From positions 240,953,143 through 241,017,142 of the forward strand of contig OX465281.1 of assembly GCA_949987705.1 (NCBI GenBank): 64,000 nt of DNA, read 5' to 3'. The stretch is from Thereva unica (Eukaryota; Arthropoda; Insecta; Diptera; Therevidae). The notes under the pieces are model-generated. The model was not told where the DNA came from. It made no database searches and worked only from the letters and a program-made list of their open reading frames with translations. Within the stretch, counting starts at the first letter, position 1. Each line of letters opens with the position of its first letter. Shown here one piece after another: positions 23,001 to 34,600 of this stretch. The position numbers and the translations under genes were made by a program.

Positions 23001-26000
23001 CTTTATCGAATTATTATTGAAGTTATTGATTGATATCAATTTGCTAGAATTTAAATTATTTCCACCGGTTGTATTATTCGTCAGAATTTTCAATATTGGC
23101 GGTTTTACAGCGCCAGAATTATTTTGTCCATTTAATTTTGTTAATAAAAATGCCTTCTGACTAGGTGGTACCTGACCATTTTGTGTGATTTGCCCAGTTT
23201 GTTGCACAATTTGCCCATTAGTTTCTGGCTGTTTAATTAACATTTGTAAAAATTTAACATTCCCTTGTTTATCAATACATTTGAAAAGCTTCCTTTGAAA
23301 TACTTGCGGCGATTTGTTATTATTTTCATTAGTTTTACTCGGCTCTAAGCTAGAAGTGAGAGGTAAATTCTGGACAGTTTGTGACAAAATTTGTGGATTT
23401 GTCGAATTGTTTGGTGGTTTAGATTCTTTTGGATCCGTTTGCGTAATTTTTACCATATAATTTTCGCTATTTTGTTCTATTTTTGGTGATGAAAGAAGAC
23501 TACTTGGTGGAATAATCCCATGGTCAATTATTGGAGAATCTGCTATAGTTGGTTCAATTTTTTCACCTTCCGAACAAATGCTGGGACTTTGATTTTCAAT
23601 TTTGTTCAAGAAATCCATTAAATTATCTTCAATCATATTCGAATTTACTGCTGCAGCTTCAGACTGTTCGAGAATGTCTGTTGAATTAATTGCTGTGGTC
23701 GAGGTGTTATTTGAAATCTTGTGTCCGTTTGTTTTTGTAGATGTTTTTTTTTCTTCAGTTTCTGTACTAGATGTTGAAAGTGGGAATAAATCTGAACGAA
23801 GCCATATTTCGACTAAAGTTTCTGCACCTGGAAATATTGCAAAAAGATGGTTTGTCAAATTTTACAATTATGTTAAAGAGCAACTTTATTAGTAACTGTG
23901 GGGAAATTCGAAAATTGGCAGAAGAGCAAAGCTGACATAGATCGACCATAGAAAATAAGATAAATGACGACATTCATAGACGTATCGTGATAATTTCAAA
24001 AGAAACAACGCAATGAAAGCAGAACCCATCAGACAAAGCTATGAAAGAGGTAGTAACCTGCTTAGTCGCTTGATTGGAAATTATTGATTAAGACTCTCGG
24101 GACTTAGTTTGTTAGCCGCAGCTTCATTTATAGACTGGACACCCAAAATGCACAGATTTAATTTTTTCATTCCGGATCAAGCTTTCGGGAGTAAAGATTG
24201 CGCTTGGCTTGTTTCATTTTTGCTACAATTAAAGATTTTTTGCTGTAGCAGTTTTTACTTTTAAGGACCAATGATAAACGAAATCCCTTCTTCAATAATA
24301 AGCGATTTAATTTCCGAAGTGAACCAAGGTTTGGATTTAGCTGATAAAGATTTACTTCTTAGAGACATAAATTCATCACAAAGATCAAGGAATATCCTCA
24401 ACTCATCTACTTTGTCATCTACTGTGCCAATGTGAAGATATTGATCAAGGGTAGGCAAAGACATCTTTGGCAAAGTAGTTCCTGATCAATTTTAGAGAAG
24501 TCACGATAAGAGATAGTTTTCACAGGAGGAGGATCGATATAAAAGCTATGGCATGCGAATATAATATCATGATCCAGATAACTAGGTGGAGAGATTTGGT
24601 TTTGAAAAGAATATAGCTGGTGTTTTTTGTAAGAAACGCATCAAGCAAGGAGGGTAATCTACAATTAAAATATGTGGAGAGCATATTAATTAAAGCAAGT
24701 GAATGCAGTGTACCGAAATCAGCTTTGTTACGTTGACTGTTTCAATAAATTAACGTTAAAGTCACCTCTAAACAATATGTTTTTATACACACTGGAGAGG
24801 TGCTCAAGACATTGGACAAATTCTTTAGCATTATCACGGCTAAACAGGGCCGGAAGAAAGTGAGACCTTGGTGAGTAGAGTAGAGCTTAAAAAAGCCATT
24901 AAAGAGTTCGGTATTCTCACTAAGCTGACAGAACTATGTCGGCTGAACATGGCCAATATGATAAGCCAAGTAAAGTTAGCACTGTCCAGACAAATCAACA
25001 TCTACAAGGGACTCCGACAAAGGGACGCTTTGGTTTGCCTTATTTTCAACCTGGCGTTGGAGAAAGTAGTCCGAGATTCGGTGGTCTCATCAAGAGGCAC
25101 AATCCTCCACTAGTCCACCATATTACTGACTTATGCAGACTTTGAAGAACATCAAGAGCTGTATAACAAGCTTTCACCCAGATTGAGGGGGCGGCATGAA
25201 AGGTGAGACTGTACATCAACGAAAGCCAAACAAAGTACATAGGGGATTCGTCTGCAAGAAAATTGGTCCCATAATCAAGGCAGAGGAACACGACTTTGAA
25301 GTAGACTATTGTAGACCATTCATTGACCTTCCTTGGGTTAATCGTAGCAGTCGATTGTATCATGGGCCTCAGTAGCCTCAGTAGGAGTAAGGCCCCTGGC
25401 TACCATGCCAGAGGTCCCGGGTTCGAATCCCTGCAGCCCCACGGTTCTTAGTCTTTTCAGAATCCCCAGTGCCCAGCGGTCCAATGATACTAACAGAAGA
25501 GGTTGATGCCGCATCCGGTTCTGGTATATAGTTTGACCCCATTGGGAGTGAGTTGGCGGGGACAGACGAACTAGTAGAGGGGTTCGCAGGACAGCATCCG
25601 CAACGTTAACTTTACCACTGCGTCTGCGTTCACCATGCTTTCTACGGGTTTTTGGGTGGCCAGGAGCCAGACTGGAGGCAGCCTCTACTGAAGGGCCCTC
25701 TTCAAGTTGCGAGAAGCCAGGATCACGGTTGTAAAGCCGTGAAAGAAAAAAGTTTCGAGATGAATATTTATTGTTGGGTACATCGGATTTGGCCTTGCAA
25801 ATTCTCTTTCTTGAAAGATCATTTCTTGGTATTCTGTTTATAGTTTTAGACATGGATGGGATCTAAAAGCTTTCAATTTTATATGGGCTGCGTTCGATTA
25901 GTACGCGCTTGCAAGGAGAGTAAGTTAGCGTTGGTCGTAGATGTAAAAAACCATAAAGGTTTTCCGTATAACTAATAAAACATTTCCAAAAGCCAATAAA

Positions 26001-27080
26001 CGAGAATTCTTTAAAAGAAAGATAATTTTAGGGAGCCTATTTCCAAAACTTTGTAAGGCTTCATATATTTTGAGTGTAAATGTCTTACCCATTGTTTGAA
26101 GTCCACTTAATGTTTTATCTAATACTAAATTATGTACAAACTGAAGAGGCTTTTGCTGCAGCTTTGGATGGAGGAACAGCTGTATTCGTACTGGAAATTC
26201 TCCCCATCCACGCCGTGATAATTGAAAAGGCGGAGAGCTTGAATGAGAAACAGAAATTAGCACTTTTAGAATAATTATAAAAGACTACTTACCAAACATC
26301 AACAATATCATTTGGTTTATATGACGGATGCAGGAAAAATCTAACTTTGTTTACAATTTTCTCTATAGCAACTGTGGTCTTACTCTGAATGTAAATGAGC
26401 CATTTATGTGTAATTCCACCAAGATTTTTTTCACACTCGTCCCCAATATACTTCGAAGTGTTCCCAACTACTATTAAGTGTTTTGTTTGGTTACAAGATC
26501 TGCCACTGTTAAGCACATCCACTCGCTTCTTCACAGCTTCTATCTGCCGCGGGACTTTGATTTCACTCGGGGTAGTTGTGTTCACTTCGGATTGTTTTGA
26601 TTTTTTATCCTTCTTAGATTTTAATTTCTCACTAATCGAATGCTTTGCTGTTTTGGCAGCTTCGCGTGTTGGCCGAATCTTTAAGATTTGCTCATAATCT
26701 ATACCTTTCTTGCCCAGTATACTTTTCAGGGCGGGATGAATGGCCTTCTGATTTTTTGCTCTTACAGGTAGACCAGTTATTTCTGGCACTTGTACAGCAT
26801 CTTCAGCGCTGTATTCCAGTTGCTTTTTGGTGTAGAAATTATACACAGCAGCGTACCTGACTTTATGCAGTAATTTCCTTGCCGATCCGATCCGCTCATT
26901 GATTTCTATTAGTTCTTGCTCCTTTGACGTCAGTTCTTTCTGGAATTCCCGCCTCACAATCGCGCGAATCTTTTCAATTCTTTCCTCGGGCTGCAGTTGT
27001 CGCGTGCATTTTCTTTTGGAATCATCGTTTTGTGGATAGTCTGGATCATGAAATTCTTCGAATTTTCGCTTTTGTGACAT
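17022..27080 (-). CDS. D12: YEATS2/D12-type ATAC complex subunit
   Basis: This is a chromatin reader related to YEATS2 (fly D12), a subunit of the ATAC histone acetyltransferase complex. Six GT-AG exons sum to 3363 bases (1120 codons plus stop): 27080-26293, 26237-26089, 23827-22143, 20295-19788, 19728-19620 and 17145-17022. The YEATS domain spans about 195-325, with THKWLIY at 224-230, HPSYKPND at 251-258 and GWGEFPVR at 273-280. Tyr254 and Trp274 have the 20-residue spacing of the YEATS2 acyl-lysine cage (Tyr262/Trp282). Residues 330-840 are low-complexity, rich in N, Q, S and T. The stretch about 1043-1110 (VMHSASQTVLAHSLRCFIED) fits the histone-fold helix that pairs YEATS2 with NC2-beta. 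Introns 3 and 5 exceed 1.8 kb and are full of LINE fragments. No inactivating change is seen. Fly D12 is somewhat shorter, the difference lying in the disordered middle. Confidence 0.9.
17767..18185 (-). pseudogene. LINE RT C-terminal fragment (YEATS intron 5)
   Basis: The minus strand reads RPIIAYAFPIWCTCSPTAAK, then IQILERKILRHCT and an ORF ending in ANIGNHPNELIKEL. This is the familiar post-RT region of Jockey or I-like LINEs (R-P-x-x-x-Y-A-x-x-x-W, then L-Q-x-x-Q-N-K-x-L-R). There is no RT core, so it is a remnant. Confidence 0.6.
18230..18504 (+). other. Possible retroinsertion 3' end with poly(A)
   Basis: An AATAAA at 18469-18474 is followed 17 bases later by a run of about 14 A (18491-18504), the mark of a reverse-transcribed 3' end. 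No coding sequence upstream is recognised, so it may be a LINE 3' UTR or a processed copy of an unknown transcript. Confidence 0.4.
18600..18850 (-). pseudogene. R1/LOA-like LINE C-terminal zinc motif fragment
   Basis: The minus strand reads ECRLCMKGDEISKHFVCEYP, a C-x2-C-...-H-x4-C motif found at the end of R1/LOA-type ORF2, followed by ALISLKRSTFIRELMG. The same kind of block occurs on the plus strand near 63185-63260 and 43765-43980. It is a truncated remnant inside YEATS intron 5. Confidence 0.55.
20900..22050 (+). pseudogene. RTE-like LINE reverse transcriptase, decayed (YEATS intron 3)
   Basis: Split frames on the plus strand give the RT series: LWRALEIKHVPLKIIQLLQA near 21090, then FLIQTGTRQGDVASPLAFN at about 21200, then LIFADDSAVFADTNTEATD with the FADD catalytic box at about 21345, then HLNGTQIEQVPRFKYLGSL at 21490. 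The C-terminal FGHVCRMDENHLPRELYWRE follows near 21840. Stops and frameshifts are frequent. It lies antisense in the largest part of YEATS intron 3 and has no coding role. Confidence 0.8.
24100..24850 (-). pseudogene. LINE EEP endonuclease fragment (YEATS intron 2)
   Basis: In mixed minus-strand frames I see a GDFNVNLL endonuclease block near 24760, a DHDII block near 24570, and then VDDKVDELRIFLDLCDEFMS, with PWFTSEIKSLI at 24261-24473. This is the end of an EEP endonuclease and the linker before RT in a Jockey-type ORF2. Several stops are present. It is a remnant in YEATS intron 2. Confidence 0.6.
24868..25145 (+). pseudogene. RTE LINE RT fragment (YEATS intron 2)
   Basis: The plus strand reads VELKKAIKEFGILTKLTELC, then KGLRQRDALVCLIFNLALEK. 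These correspond to the RTE RT blocks with G-L-R-Q-G-D-x-L-x-x-x-L-F-N. Here the family Gly before Asp is Arg. Two stops follow at the expected FADD region. It is antisense to the YEATS gene and non-functional. Confidence 0.65.
25363..25445 (+). repeat. tRNA-derived SINE head
   Basis: The segment has a Pol III box A-like part (tagcctcagtagg) and a perfect box B (GGTTCGAATCC). Box B sits in a T-arm-like hairpin, CCGGG-TTCGAAT-CCCTG, with one mispair. The 5' acceptor half does not fold into a full tRNA. Related copies lie at 43536-43607 (minus), about 46690-46760 and 49436-49510. The unrelated body may extend to about 25640. Confidence 0.6.
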
Positions 27081-28554
27081 TTTGACTGAATATGTTTACT
27101 ACGCCTAACAAAAATAGGTGCGCACGGACGAGGGATGATTGTTTGTTTTCTTGACTGGTTTCTGCACTTTGCTAAATGCCCCGCTAATCACTGATATTTC
27201 TATTACGGTTTTTCAAGTGGTAAATAGTATTTAACATAGCTGCACGTCTAGCAGCTGGCTTAATTAAGTTTAATTTAACTTCACAAAAATAATCACAGAA
27301 CCCGCTGCCGTTTGCGATTTTGTTGACAGCTTGACGGATCCCCACTTTCCAGCTTACACTCATGTAAATGTCTATTTTCGGCAAACTTCGGCGGCTGTGC
27401 ACGCCGGAATGTTTTGACGACGTCATCGTGCAAATATTTATTTACAATAGTGTGCGTGCTGTAATGGAAAGTTATTTGGGTATTTTTATTTAAAGCTCAA
27501 GGATATTTTTTTTTGGGAGAGATAAGCCAAGTCATAAACCTTGGGAAATTGTTGCTTAGAAGCTTAGCTAGGTTTTGTTGAGTTCAATACTTATTTCAAA
27601 GGTTGAGCGCGCGATGAGTATTTTGTTTACGTTTGCCAAGGTCATTACAAAATGTCGGTGTAAAATATTTATGGTTTTCATTAAATCTCACCTATTCGTA
27701 GAATTAATTTCTATAACTTTTGCATTGTACAGGGGACTTACAACAAAGGTGTCATTATAAATTTTTCACGTAGCAGAACCAGAGTTTACGTCGTACACAT
27801 CCGTAGCATCAGTTTCAGGTTTAAAAAAGTCGGTCAACAACGTTCGGTACTTTTTTTAATTTTTTTTAGATTTTCTTTAATTTTTAATATTAAATACAAA
27901 CCACAATCTAACATAGTTCCATACGTCGGAACACAGGTTATATTATATAAACTTCTTCTTCTTCGATGGCTCTACAACCCAATTCGAGCCTTGGCTTCCA
28001 CCAGCTTCTTCCTCCGGAAATCTCTCTTGTCTCGGTTTCCTGTATTGAGCAGTTTCGCTGCATCGCCCTAACATTGTCTTCCCACCTTGACCGTGGTTTG
28101 CGAACTGATCTTTAGCTACAATGGTCAGTGCCGACGGATCGTGTTGGGCCCGTGAAGGTTCTCATTCGAAACTGTTATTTGGTAACAACCTTTCCTAAAA
28201 AGAAAAGAAGGTAGTTCACTTCATTGTGAATTGGAAGATGGACAGACGGTGTACAGAACAACATATAGTGTCCTAGGACCAGGCCCGACACAATGGGGAG
28301 AAGGGAGAGGGGAATAGGGGCGAATTTCCCTGGGCCCAAAGCAGAGGGGGCCCCAAAAATAGATTGAACCCCAAAAAAAAAGTTAAAATCTCCATATCTA
28401 TGCTTTCTGAACGACGCAAGCAGGCAGTAACCTACGGCCTGAAACCCATGTATGCAGCGCTCTAAAATAAAATGAATGGACTTATTCTTTCTTTGCTTAG
28501 AGTTTAAAGGAACGAGTATTAATTTTTTTTTAAAAGTAATAGATTTTTGGAATT
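27081..28554. other. Upstream of YEATS gene; LINE 3'-like debris
   Basis: The first 100-350 bases upstream of the YEATS start must contain its promoter; no TATA box is evident. A minus-strand 80-codon ORF (27426-27184) lies there without recognisable domains. At about 27955-28120 a 'cttcttcttcttcgatggct-ctacaaccc' stretch looks like the 3' end of an RTE-type LINE. Confidence 0.4.
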
Positions 28555-28935
28555 TCAATCCCTTCTTTCTTCTTCTTCTTTATGCTCCTTTAATCCCTCA
28601 TGGGACATAGGGTGGGAACAGTTGCCCTCTAGCGGACTCTGTTTTGCGCGATCCGACCAGGATCTCCCAGTTGTTGCGGCTTCTGCTAGTAGGGTTCTCC
28701 TGCACGTTGTTCTATGTCTTTCGACTGGACGGGATCCTTGCGGATTCCAGTCAAGGGCCTGATTGGCTAGATTTTCGTTTTCGCGTCGCAAGGTGCGGCC
28801 AACGCAATTCCATTTGCTTCGCCTGATTTGGTCGTCTATCCGTTCTTGGCCAGCCCGGCGCCATAGTTCTTCTTTTGAAATTCTATCTTGCCAGCGGATT
28901 TTTAGAATACGACGCAGGCATCTGTTGTAGGCGCT
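28555..28935 (-). pseudogene. RTE LINE RT C-terminus
   Basis: Minus-strand reading gives NRCLRRILKIRWQDRISKEE, then LWRRAGQERIDDQIRRSKW and NLANQALDWNPQGSRPVERH. This is the classic C-terminal region of insect RTE RT proteins. The final part is frameshifted. A diverged copy of the same segment lies at 46371-46600. Confidence 0.8.
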
Positions 28936-29686
28936 CTCTTCATCTCTTCAATAGTCCAAAAACTGTTCAAGTTCTGTCGCCAGATTAACCGAATTGGGTT
29001 TCAAATTCCACCACTCTACGAAAGAGGTCAGCGTCTCTTCGATTTTCTTATTATGAATAATATAGATCTTGCGAATAGAGGTTACAATAAAAATTTGAGA
29101 CGTTCCAAAAGGACTGCCTGGGGGAAGCATTGTGAGAGCCTGCAGACTCTACCACTAGACCAAAACAGCTCCTCTCTAACGACTTCTTCAACGGAGTTGG
29201 GCCTTCTAAAAAAGGAGGATGGTTCATACACCTCTAACCTCGCCACCTCTCTGAAACTTGAGGTGCCTGTTTAGCGAGTTCTTTTCAACGTCAATCCTTC
29301 GTACCGCTAGTTCCCGGGGTGCTAGGTTCAATCATAGAACCTATTCAGGCCGTTACTCCTGGACCCCTTTTGTGAATACCTTCAAGTGGGACAAGGTTAA
29401 ATGAGCAGTTACCACTTTTCAACCTGGAGGAGATGACATTATACCGCACTCCTTCAAAAGTTCCTTAATCTGATTCTCTGTCTCCGTCCGTCTCTTTAGA
29501 GTCAGCTTCAATAGGGATTACATTCCAACCCTAACCTATTGGTGGGCTATATGATCTGGCATAGAGGGCAGACGGTCTTTTCCGTTCCTGGAGTATGTGG
29601 TAAGAATAAAGATAGAGCATGGCAGATAAAGCTTCCGATATTTGTGCGGCATTTCCGAGAACGTTGCCCAACGTTGGCGAGGGTGG

Positions 29687-30650
29687 TTAGCTTAGTCTAG
29701 CTTTACGCAGTGCCAGTATGTGCAGGCAGCAGCAAGAAATAGAGCTAACAGCAGAAAATGGAGGCCGCTTATAGACTAAAGCTGGCTTTATTTGCAGCCC
29801 TATATATTTGGCTCCAACTTCTAATTCTGTGAATATTTCTCTAAGGTATGACAGTGATCTAGCAAGGCAGTTTATATCATCGGCATATCGTGCCACTTGT
29901 TTTGATTTGTTAAGCAGGGTTGCGTTCGCATCAATGTTTACTTTGCGAATTACTCCTTCGAGGCAGAGATTAAGTAGCAAGGGTGCCTGCCCATCGCCCT
30001 GCTTTAAGCTTTGCTTGACTGGGAAGGACTCCGTCAATTCTCCTTGTATTCTGACTGTACACCTTGTATTTTCCATTGTCATTTTTGTTAATTTCATTAT
30101 CTTTAGGGGTTTGTTTAGGTCCAGCTTTAGGTTATGCTTGTTTGAATGTTTGAAGTCGATGAAAGATTGATAGACGTCGATGTTGTATTCTCAGGAGTTT
30201 CGGAGAATTTGCCTTATTGACAAAAGTTGGTCCATTGTTGATCTATATCTTTTGAATCCAGCTAGGTATTCACTTATTACTTTTACTTGTGTATTTGTGA
30301 ATATCCTTTTTTGGGAAATATGTTGAGCTGACGATCATATTTTTCATTTGATGTTTCGTGGATACTTTCCTTTCCAATAGTCGGTTCGTGCCAGTTCTCC
30401 CTTCCAATTTTGGCGTTGCGGTTTCCTATCATCATCTTGATGTCATTGGAAGGTGCCGTGTCATATAATAGATAATAGCTTTTATAATAGAAAGTGTCCT
30501 TTGTCGTGTCCGCTTTCTCCTCCGTCCGCATGTGCGTTTATGATTGAAACGACGAAGAATTTCGTTCGGAGTCGTATTGAACATAGTCTTTTACTTATTT
30601 GATTATCTTGTGTACTACGAAGCCTACGCCTAAGTAATGCACCAATTACA
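29687..30650 (-). pseudogene. RTE LINE endonuclease and RT, decayed
   Basis: From 30600 down, the frames show INAHADGGE, then SNDIKMMIGNRNAKIGRENW and PTIGKESIHETSNEK (EEP endonuclease; the usual GDLNAK reads GNRNAK). Then come GFKRYRSTMDQLLSIRQIL, NIDVYQSFIDFKHS and, in 30097-29687, SFPVKQSLKQGDGQAPLLLN with RYADDINCLARS (YADD catalytic box). Several stops and frameshifts are present. It may be the 5' part of the same insertion as 28555-28935, since strand and family agree, but the gap between them is not explained. Confidence 0.75.
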
Positions 30651-30790
30651 TTGGATTCTACGGTCCTTAACCGACTATTGGGCACCGACCAGTTTGGTGA
30701 GGAGAGTCTTTGCCAATCTGACCTGATGAGGCATACCAAACACTCGACATACGTGCCTGGATTGGCCAACTTTAATCGGTTCCTTCTGAT

Positions 30791-31005
30791 GCCGTCTCTT
30801 CACATGGCTATATAATTGTTGGGGTGCAGTAAAAGGGTTGTCAGGACACTTGTTAGCATGATTTAAAGACACTTTTCGGCTACATTTGTTAGCTTGATGT
30901 CAAGGCACTTGCTGGCTTGATTGCCGTCTCTTCAAACGGCTAAGGAGTGTTGAGGCGCGGTAAAAAGGGTGTCGAAACACTTGTTGGCTTGATGTCAGGC
31001 CAGTT
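30791..31005. repeat. 132-bp tandem repeat with subrepeats
   Basis: Two units start with 'gccgtctcttca' at 30791 and 30923, 132 bases apart. Each continues with 'ggct', 'gttg-gg/ag-gc', 'gtaaaa-gggt-gtc' and 'acacttgtt-g-c-tgat'. Inside the first unit a shorter element ('acttgttagc-tgatgtca') is repeated three times. No protein-coding role is visible. Confidence 0.6.
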
Positions 31006-31608
31006 GATGGCTGCAGCTGGGATTACTAATTATGGAGGATAGGAAGGGCGGGGACCCCATCTGCAGGCTTTCCCTTGACGAGGATGAGCCTGGACTTCGA
31101 ACAGTCAAGTCAAAGCCAGAAGCCATCAGGCAAACTATCTGTTCAAGCGGTCTGGCCTACAAATATAGGGTTAGTGCAAGAGCCCAAACGGGTGGCTGCA
31201 GTACTTTCGTACTCAACACCTACTAAAGAAGAAGAAGATACTAATAGACTACGAAGAAGAACCGACAATGAATTTCTGTATAGCTGGGAGACACAGGGAA
31301 GAAGAAATATCATCTGGATAGGAAACGGGGAAGGAATAAAAATATGGATCTCTCGAATGGTAGTCGGGTAACCGAGACCACAAAGGTAGGGAGGATTCAA
31401 TATAACATTATACACAGGGAAAATTGTATCGATCATCGATCATCTCTGTCTACATGTAGTGATACTAAGATAAACTAAAATAAACTACACTCATGTATGT
31501 CTGTAAAATCTAATCGAAAATGATTTAAAAATATATTTTGCTATTATATAATTAAAATACAAACTTTACATTACATAAATAAATATTTAAGAAAAAATGT
31601 GCTCTGCA
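31006..31608. other. Spacer downstream of secreted-protein gene
   Basis: No gene seen. A 'ctactaaagaagaagaagat' stretch near 31225 looks like a LINE 3' tail. The last 50 bases are presumably the 3' UTR of the minus-strand gene. Confidence 0.35.
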
Positions 31609-34600
31609 TCATCGTGGTATATTAATATGTGCATTCTTATCTTCCTTCGATAGTATATACACATCTACAGGAACTGATCTTTCCTTTTCTATATTCTTCC
31701 TCTTTTCAGCAAGAAAATCTCTTTTTCCATACTTTAAATCCTTAAATTTCTCATTCAAATCCATATCAATAGATAAAGCTTGGGGATCATAAAGTGCTTT
31801 CATTTCTTTTGCTGTTGTTTTATAATAAGGAGATTTACCATCGTTCAACAGATAGTATTTATCAATGAAATCGTCTTCATCCTGTTTTGTTTCTCTTACT
31901 AACATTGGAACATCCATGACCTGATTATTTGGTATGTAGTAGTTCTGGGTTAGTTGGCTTAAGTCTTGGTTTTTTACTTCTGTAGGCTCTTCGTTAATTA
32001 CTGGAGAAGCTCCATTTTTTAATTGTTCTTCATTAGGCATTTCTTGGCAGACATCTGCTGGTGGTTTTACATCAAGATAGTTGTTTGCGACTCCTTTAAT
32101 AAATTCCCGTAAAATATCTCTTTTGGATTTTGGGTTCGAGTCATTGTTTCGTTCCATTTCAAAATTTGCGCTTGCGGGCATTTCTGTCTCTGGTATTTTA
32201 TCTCTGGGAATGAATGGAACTTGTTCATTTTCAAGGCGTAACGATTTGGGGAATTCATAAAATGCTTTTGGTTGAGGAATGTTAGCAGTTAGCACATCTT
32301 TAACAACTCTATTTTCTGGCTCCTTGAGGTATTTTTCTACATCGAAGCTGAATACTTCTGGTGGAGAGTTAAGACTTTCGATAAATTTCTCGATCGCCTC
32401 CTCTTGAACTTCATTGATGCGAAATTTGATATCGGACAACTCCGGGAAGCCATGATCAGTCTCCGTTTTTGGCATTGTTCTTTTACTGTCTTCTGCTGGC
32501 GCATCTAGCTTGGGATTATTCGAGTCATTCGATTCACCATTAAAGTTTTTTGTTCTCTTACCCTTTTTCCTCCTCTTATATTTCAATTTCTGTTTCTGAT
32601 TTCGTTGCTGATTGTCCAAATTGACTTTATTATTACTGGGTTCATAGGCTCCGAAATCATATTCATGAAAGTTGGAACTTAACTCACTTTCATCTCCCGG
32701 ATAGTCCGAGTAATAATCCTGAACTCTAGAGGATTTTCTTATATTTCTTTCTGCAATGTTGTGTCTAGATTGTTCCTCAAAAGTTGCTTGTCTTTTCTTC
32801 GAAACTTTTGCTACAGGTTCTTCAATAGGTACATCATCATCATCGTATACCATCCCATCTGATTGATCTAGGAAATTGTCTGCATATGGCGATCTCATTT
32901 CGAAAGGAAGTCCAGGACTTTTTTTACTAGAAGCTAGAAATAAAACATTACATTAAATTCATCACATTAAACCAACATTTACTTACCTAAAAAATGCGAT
33001 GCAAAATCTTCGGCGTTGTTAAGGTAATTATATCCATCATAAGCCAATGGATTCGAACTTTTATCTTTATCCGAAGAATTTTGTTCTGCTACTTCCAAAT
33101 CTAAGCTCATTTCGTTTAGACGAATTGGTGTACACTTGGGGCATTTCACTGCACCTGCAACAACTGAATTGTATTCGCGAATTGCGTTCGTTATATTCAA
33201 GAGTTTGAAATAAGCATTTAATCTGTCAATGTAGCTAACGGTATGATGAAGATGGATCAAAAAATTTAGTTTATTCAAAATTGATGACACTGAAAATATT
33301 AAAAATTCCGATAAGACAATAATGTATCATCTCAGGCTTGTAGTAAGGGGTAATTTAGTGTCTCATTTATTATGATGATTAGTGGTTGCGATTGTTATGA
33401 AGTTAGAATACAAATGAGGAAGAAATTGCGAATTATGCCTACATTTAAACATAGTGCTGTAATCTAGTTTCAGGAAATGGCACCGTGATGATTAAGGGAC
33501 TAAGGTGACGCCATCTATTCGTAATAGTTTCAACTATCTGGAAGTTTTCGAATAGTGTAACAATGGTTCATCAACGGATGTTCAGTTGAACGGATTGTGA
33601 GTTGTATGAAATGTAATTCGAATACTGAGAAAACTAGAGGATGCGAGAAATAGAGTCCCTGGTCCTAGGTGGAAAGATCTTCAGAGAAGGTCTTGGATAC
33701 ATAAATGCAGGGGCAGAAATACGAGTATTTCAAGTCAGTTTTAGATTAGAAAAGAGATAAAAGTATTAGGGGCCTAATCTCTAGACTACCAATGCTCGTC
33801 AGAGTGTTGTGAGCTAAGAGAGACTAAACAGCATTCAATGATCGACCTGTGCCTCCACAGCAATTAGAATCCAGACTGGCGAGCGTGTTTAGTATTTAAA
33901 GATATTCATATTGTGGTGATTTATGCGCCAAATGGAGTTGAAAAGGGAATTAAATAAACGCGGGGGGATAAAAGTTCCCTAACCGCCCTTCTTCGAGAAG
34001 TGAACGGGGGAGAGGATCTTGAAACCTACATGTTTGAAGGCGAAGTAGAAGCAGAGCCAGAAGAAGCGACAATGAGTATGGTAGAACTTTTTAAGACATT
34101 GATGGTAATGAAAGAGGCGCAAGAACCTGCATTGGCAGAGATGAAGGAAGCAACAGCCGAGATCAAGGAAGCGCAAGAACGTTCGAAAATAGAGATCAAG
34201 GCGGAAGTGTTGGCGTTAAAAGATGAACAAAAATTGTTAACAGTTGTTCATAAACGTTCAATCGCAGAGCTAAAAAGGCTATGGAAGAAGAGAGGAACCA
34301 GTTGGAACAGAAAATCGAATTAATGTCACTTTCGGTTGACAGAAAGCTGGATAGCAAAATTGTAAGGATTGCTTTGGAAAAGCTCGAAACTGAACTAGAA
34401 ATCGTCAGAGCCGACCTAGAAAAGGTAAAGATTCATATTCATCACCTAGCGATAGCATCTCACGAAGTCATCGGAGTTAGGAGACTCCTGGCCCCCAACC
34501 TTCGACGGGCAAAGTCCATGGCCTACTTATAAGCTCTAATTCGAAGCAGCTGCAACCGATAATTACTGGACCGAGGAGGAAAAACCAATGTCCTTAACGT

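Noticed and set aside
25338..25853. 171-codon minus-strand ORF in YEATS intron 2
   Set aside because: It covers the SINE head and body on the opposite strand; no domain is recognised.
27184..27426. 80-codon minus-strand ORF just upstream of the YEATS gene
   Set aside because: No recognisable domain, signal peptide or splice partner; the position fits promoter/5' UTR sequence better.
30791..31005. CRISPR-like repeat array
   Set aside because: Units are long, only two, diverged and without regular spacers; the genome is eukaryotic.
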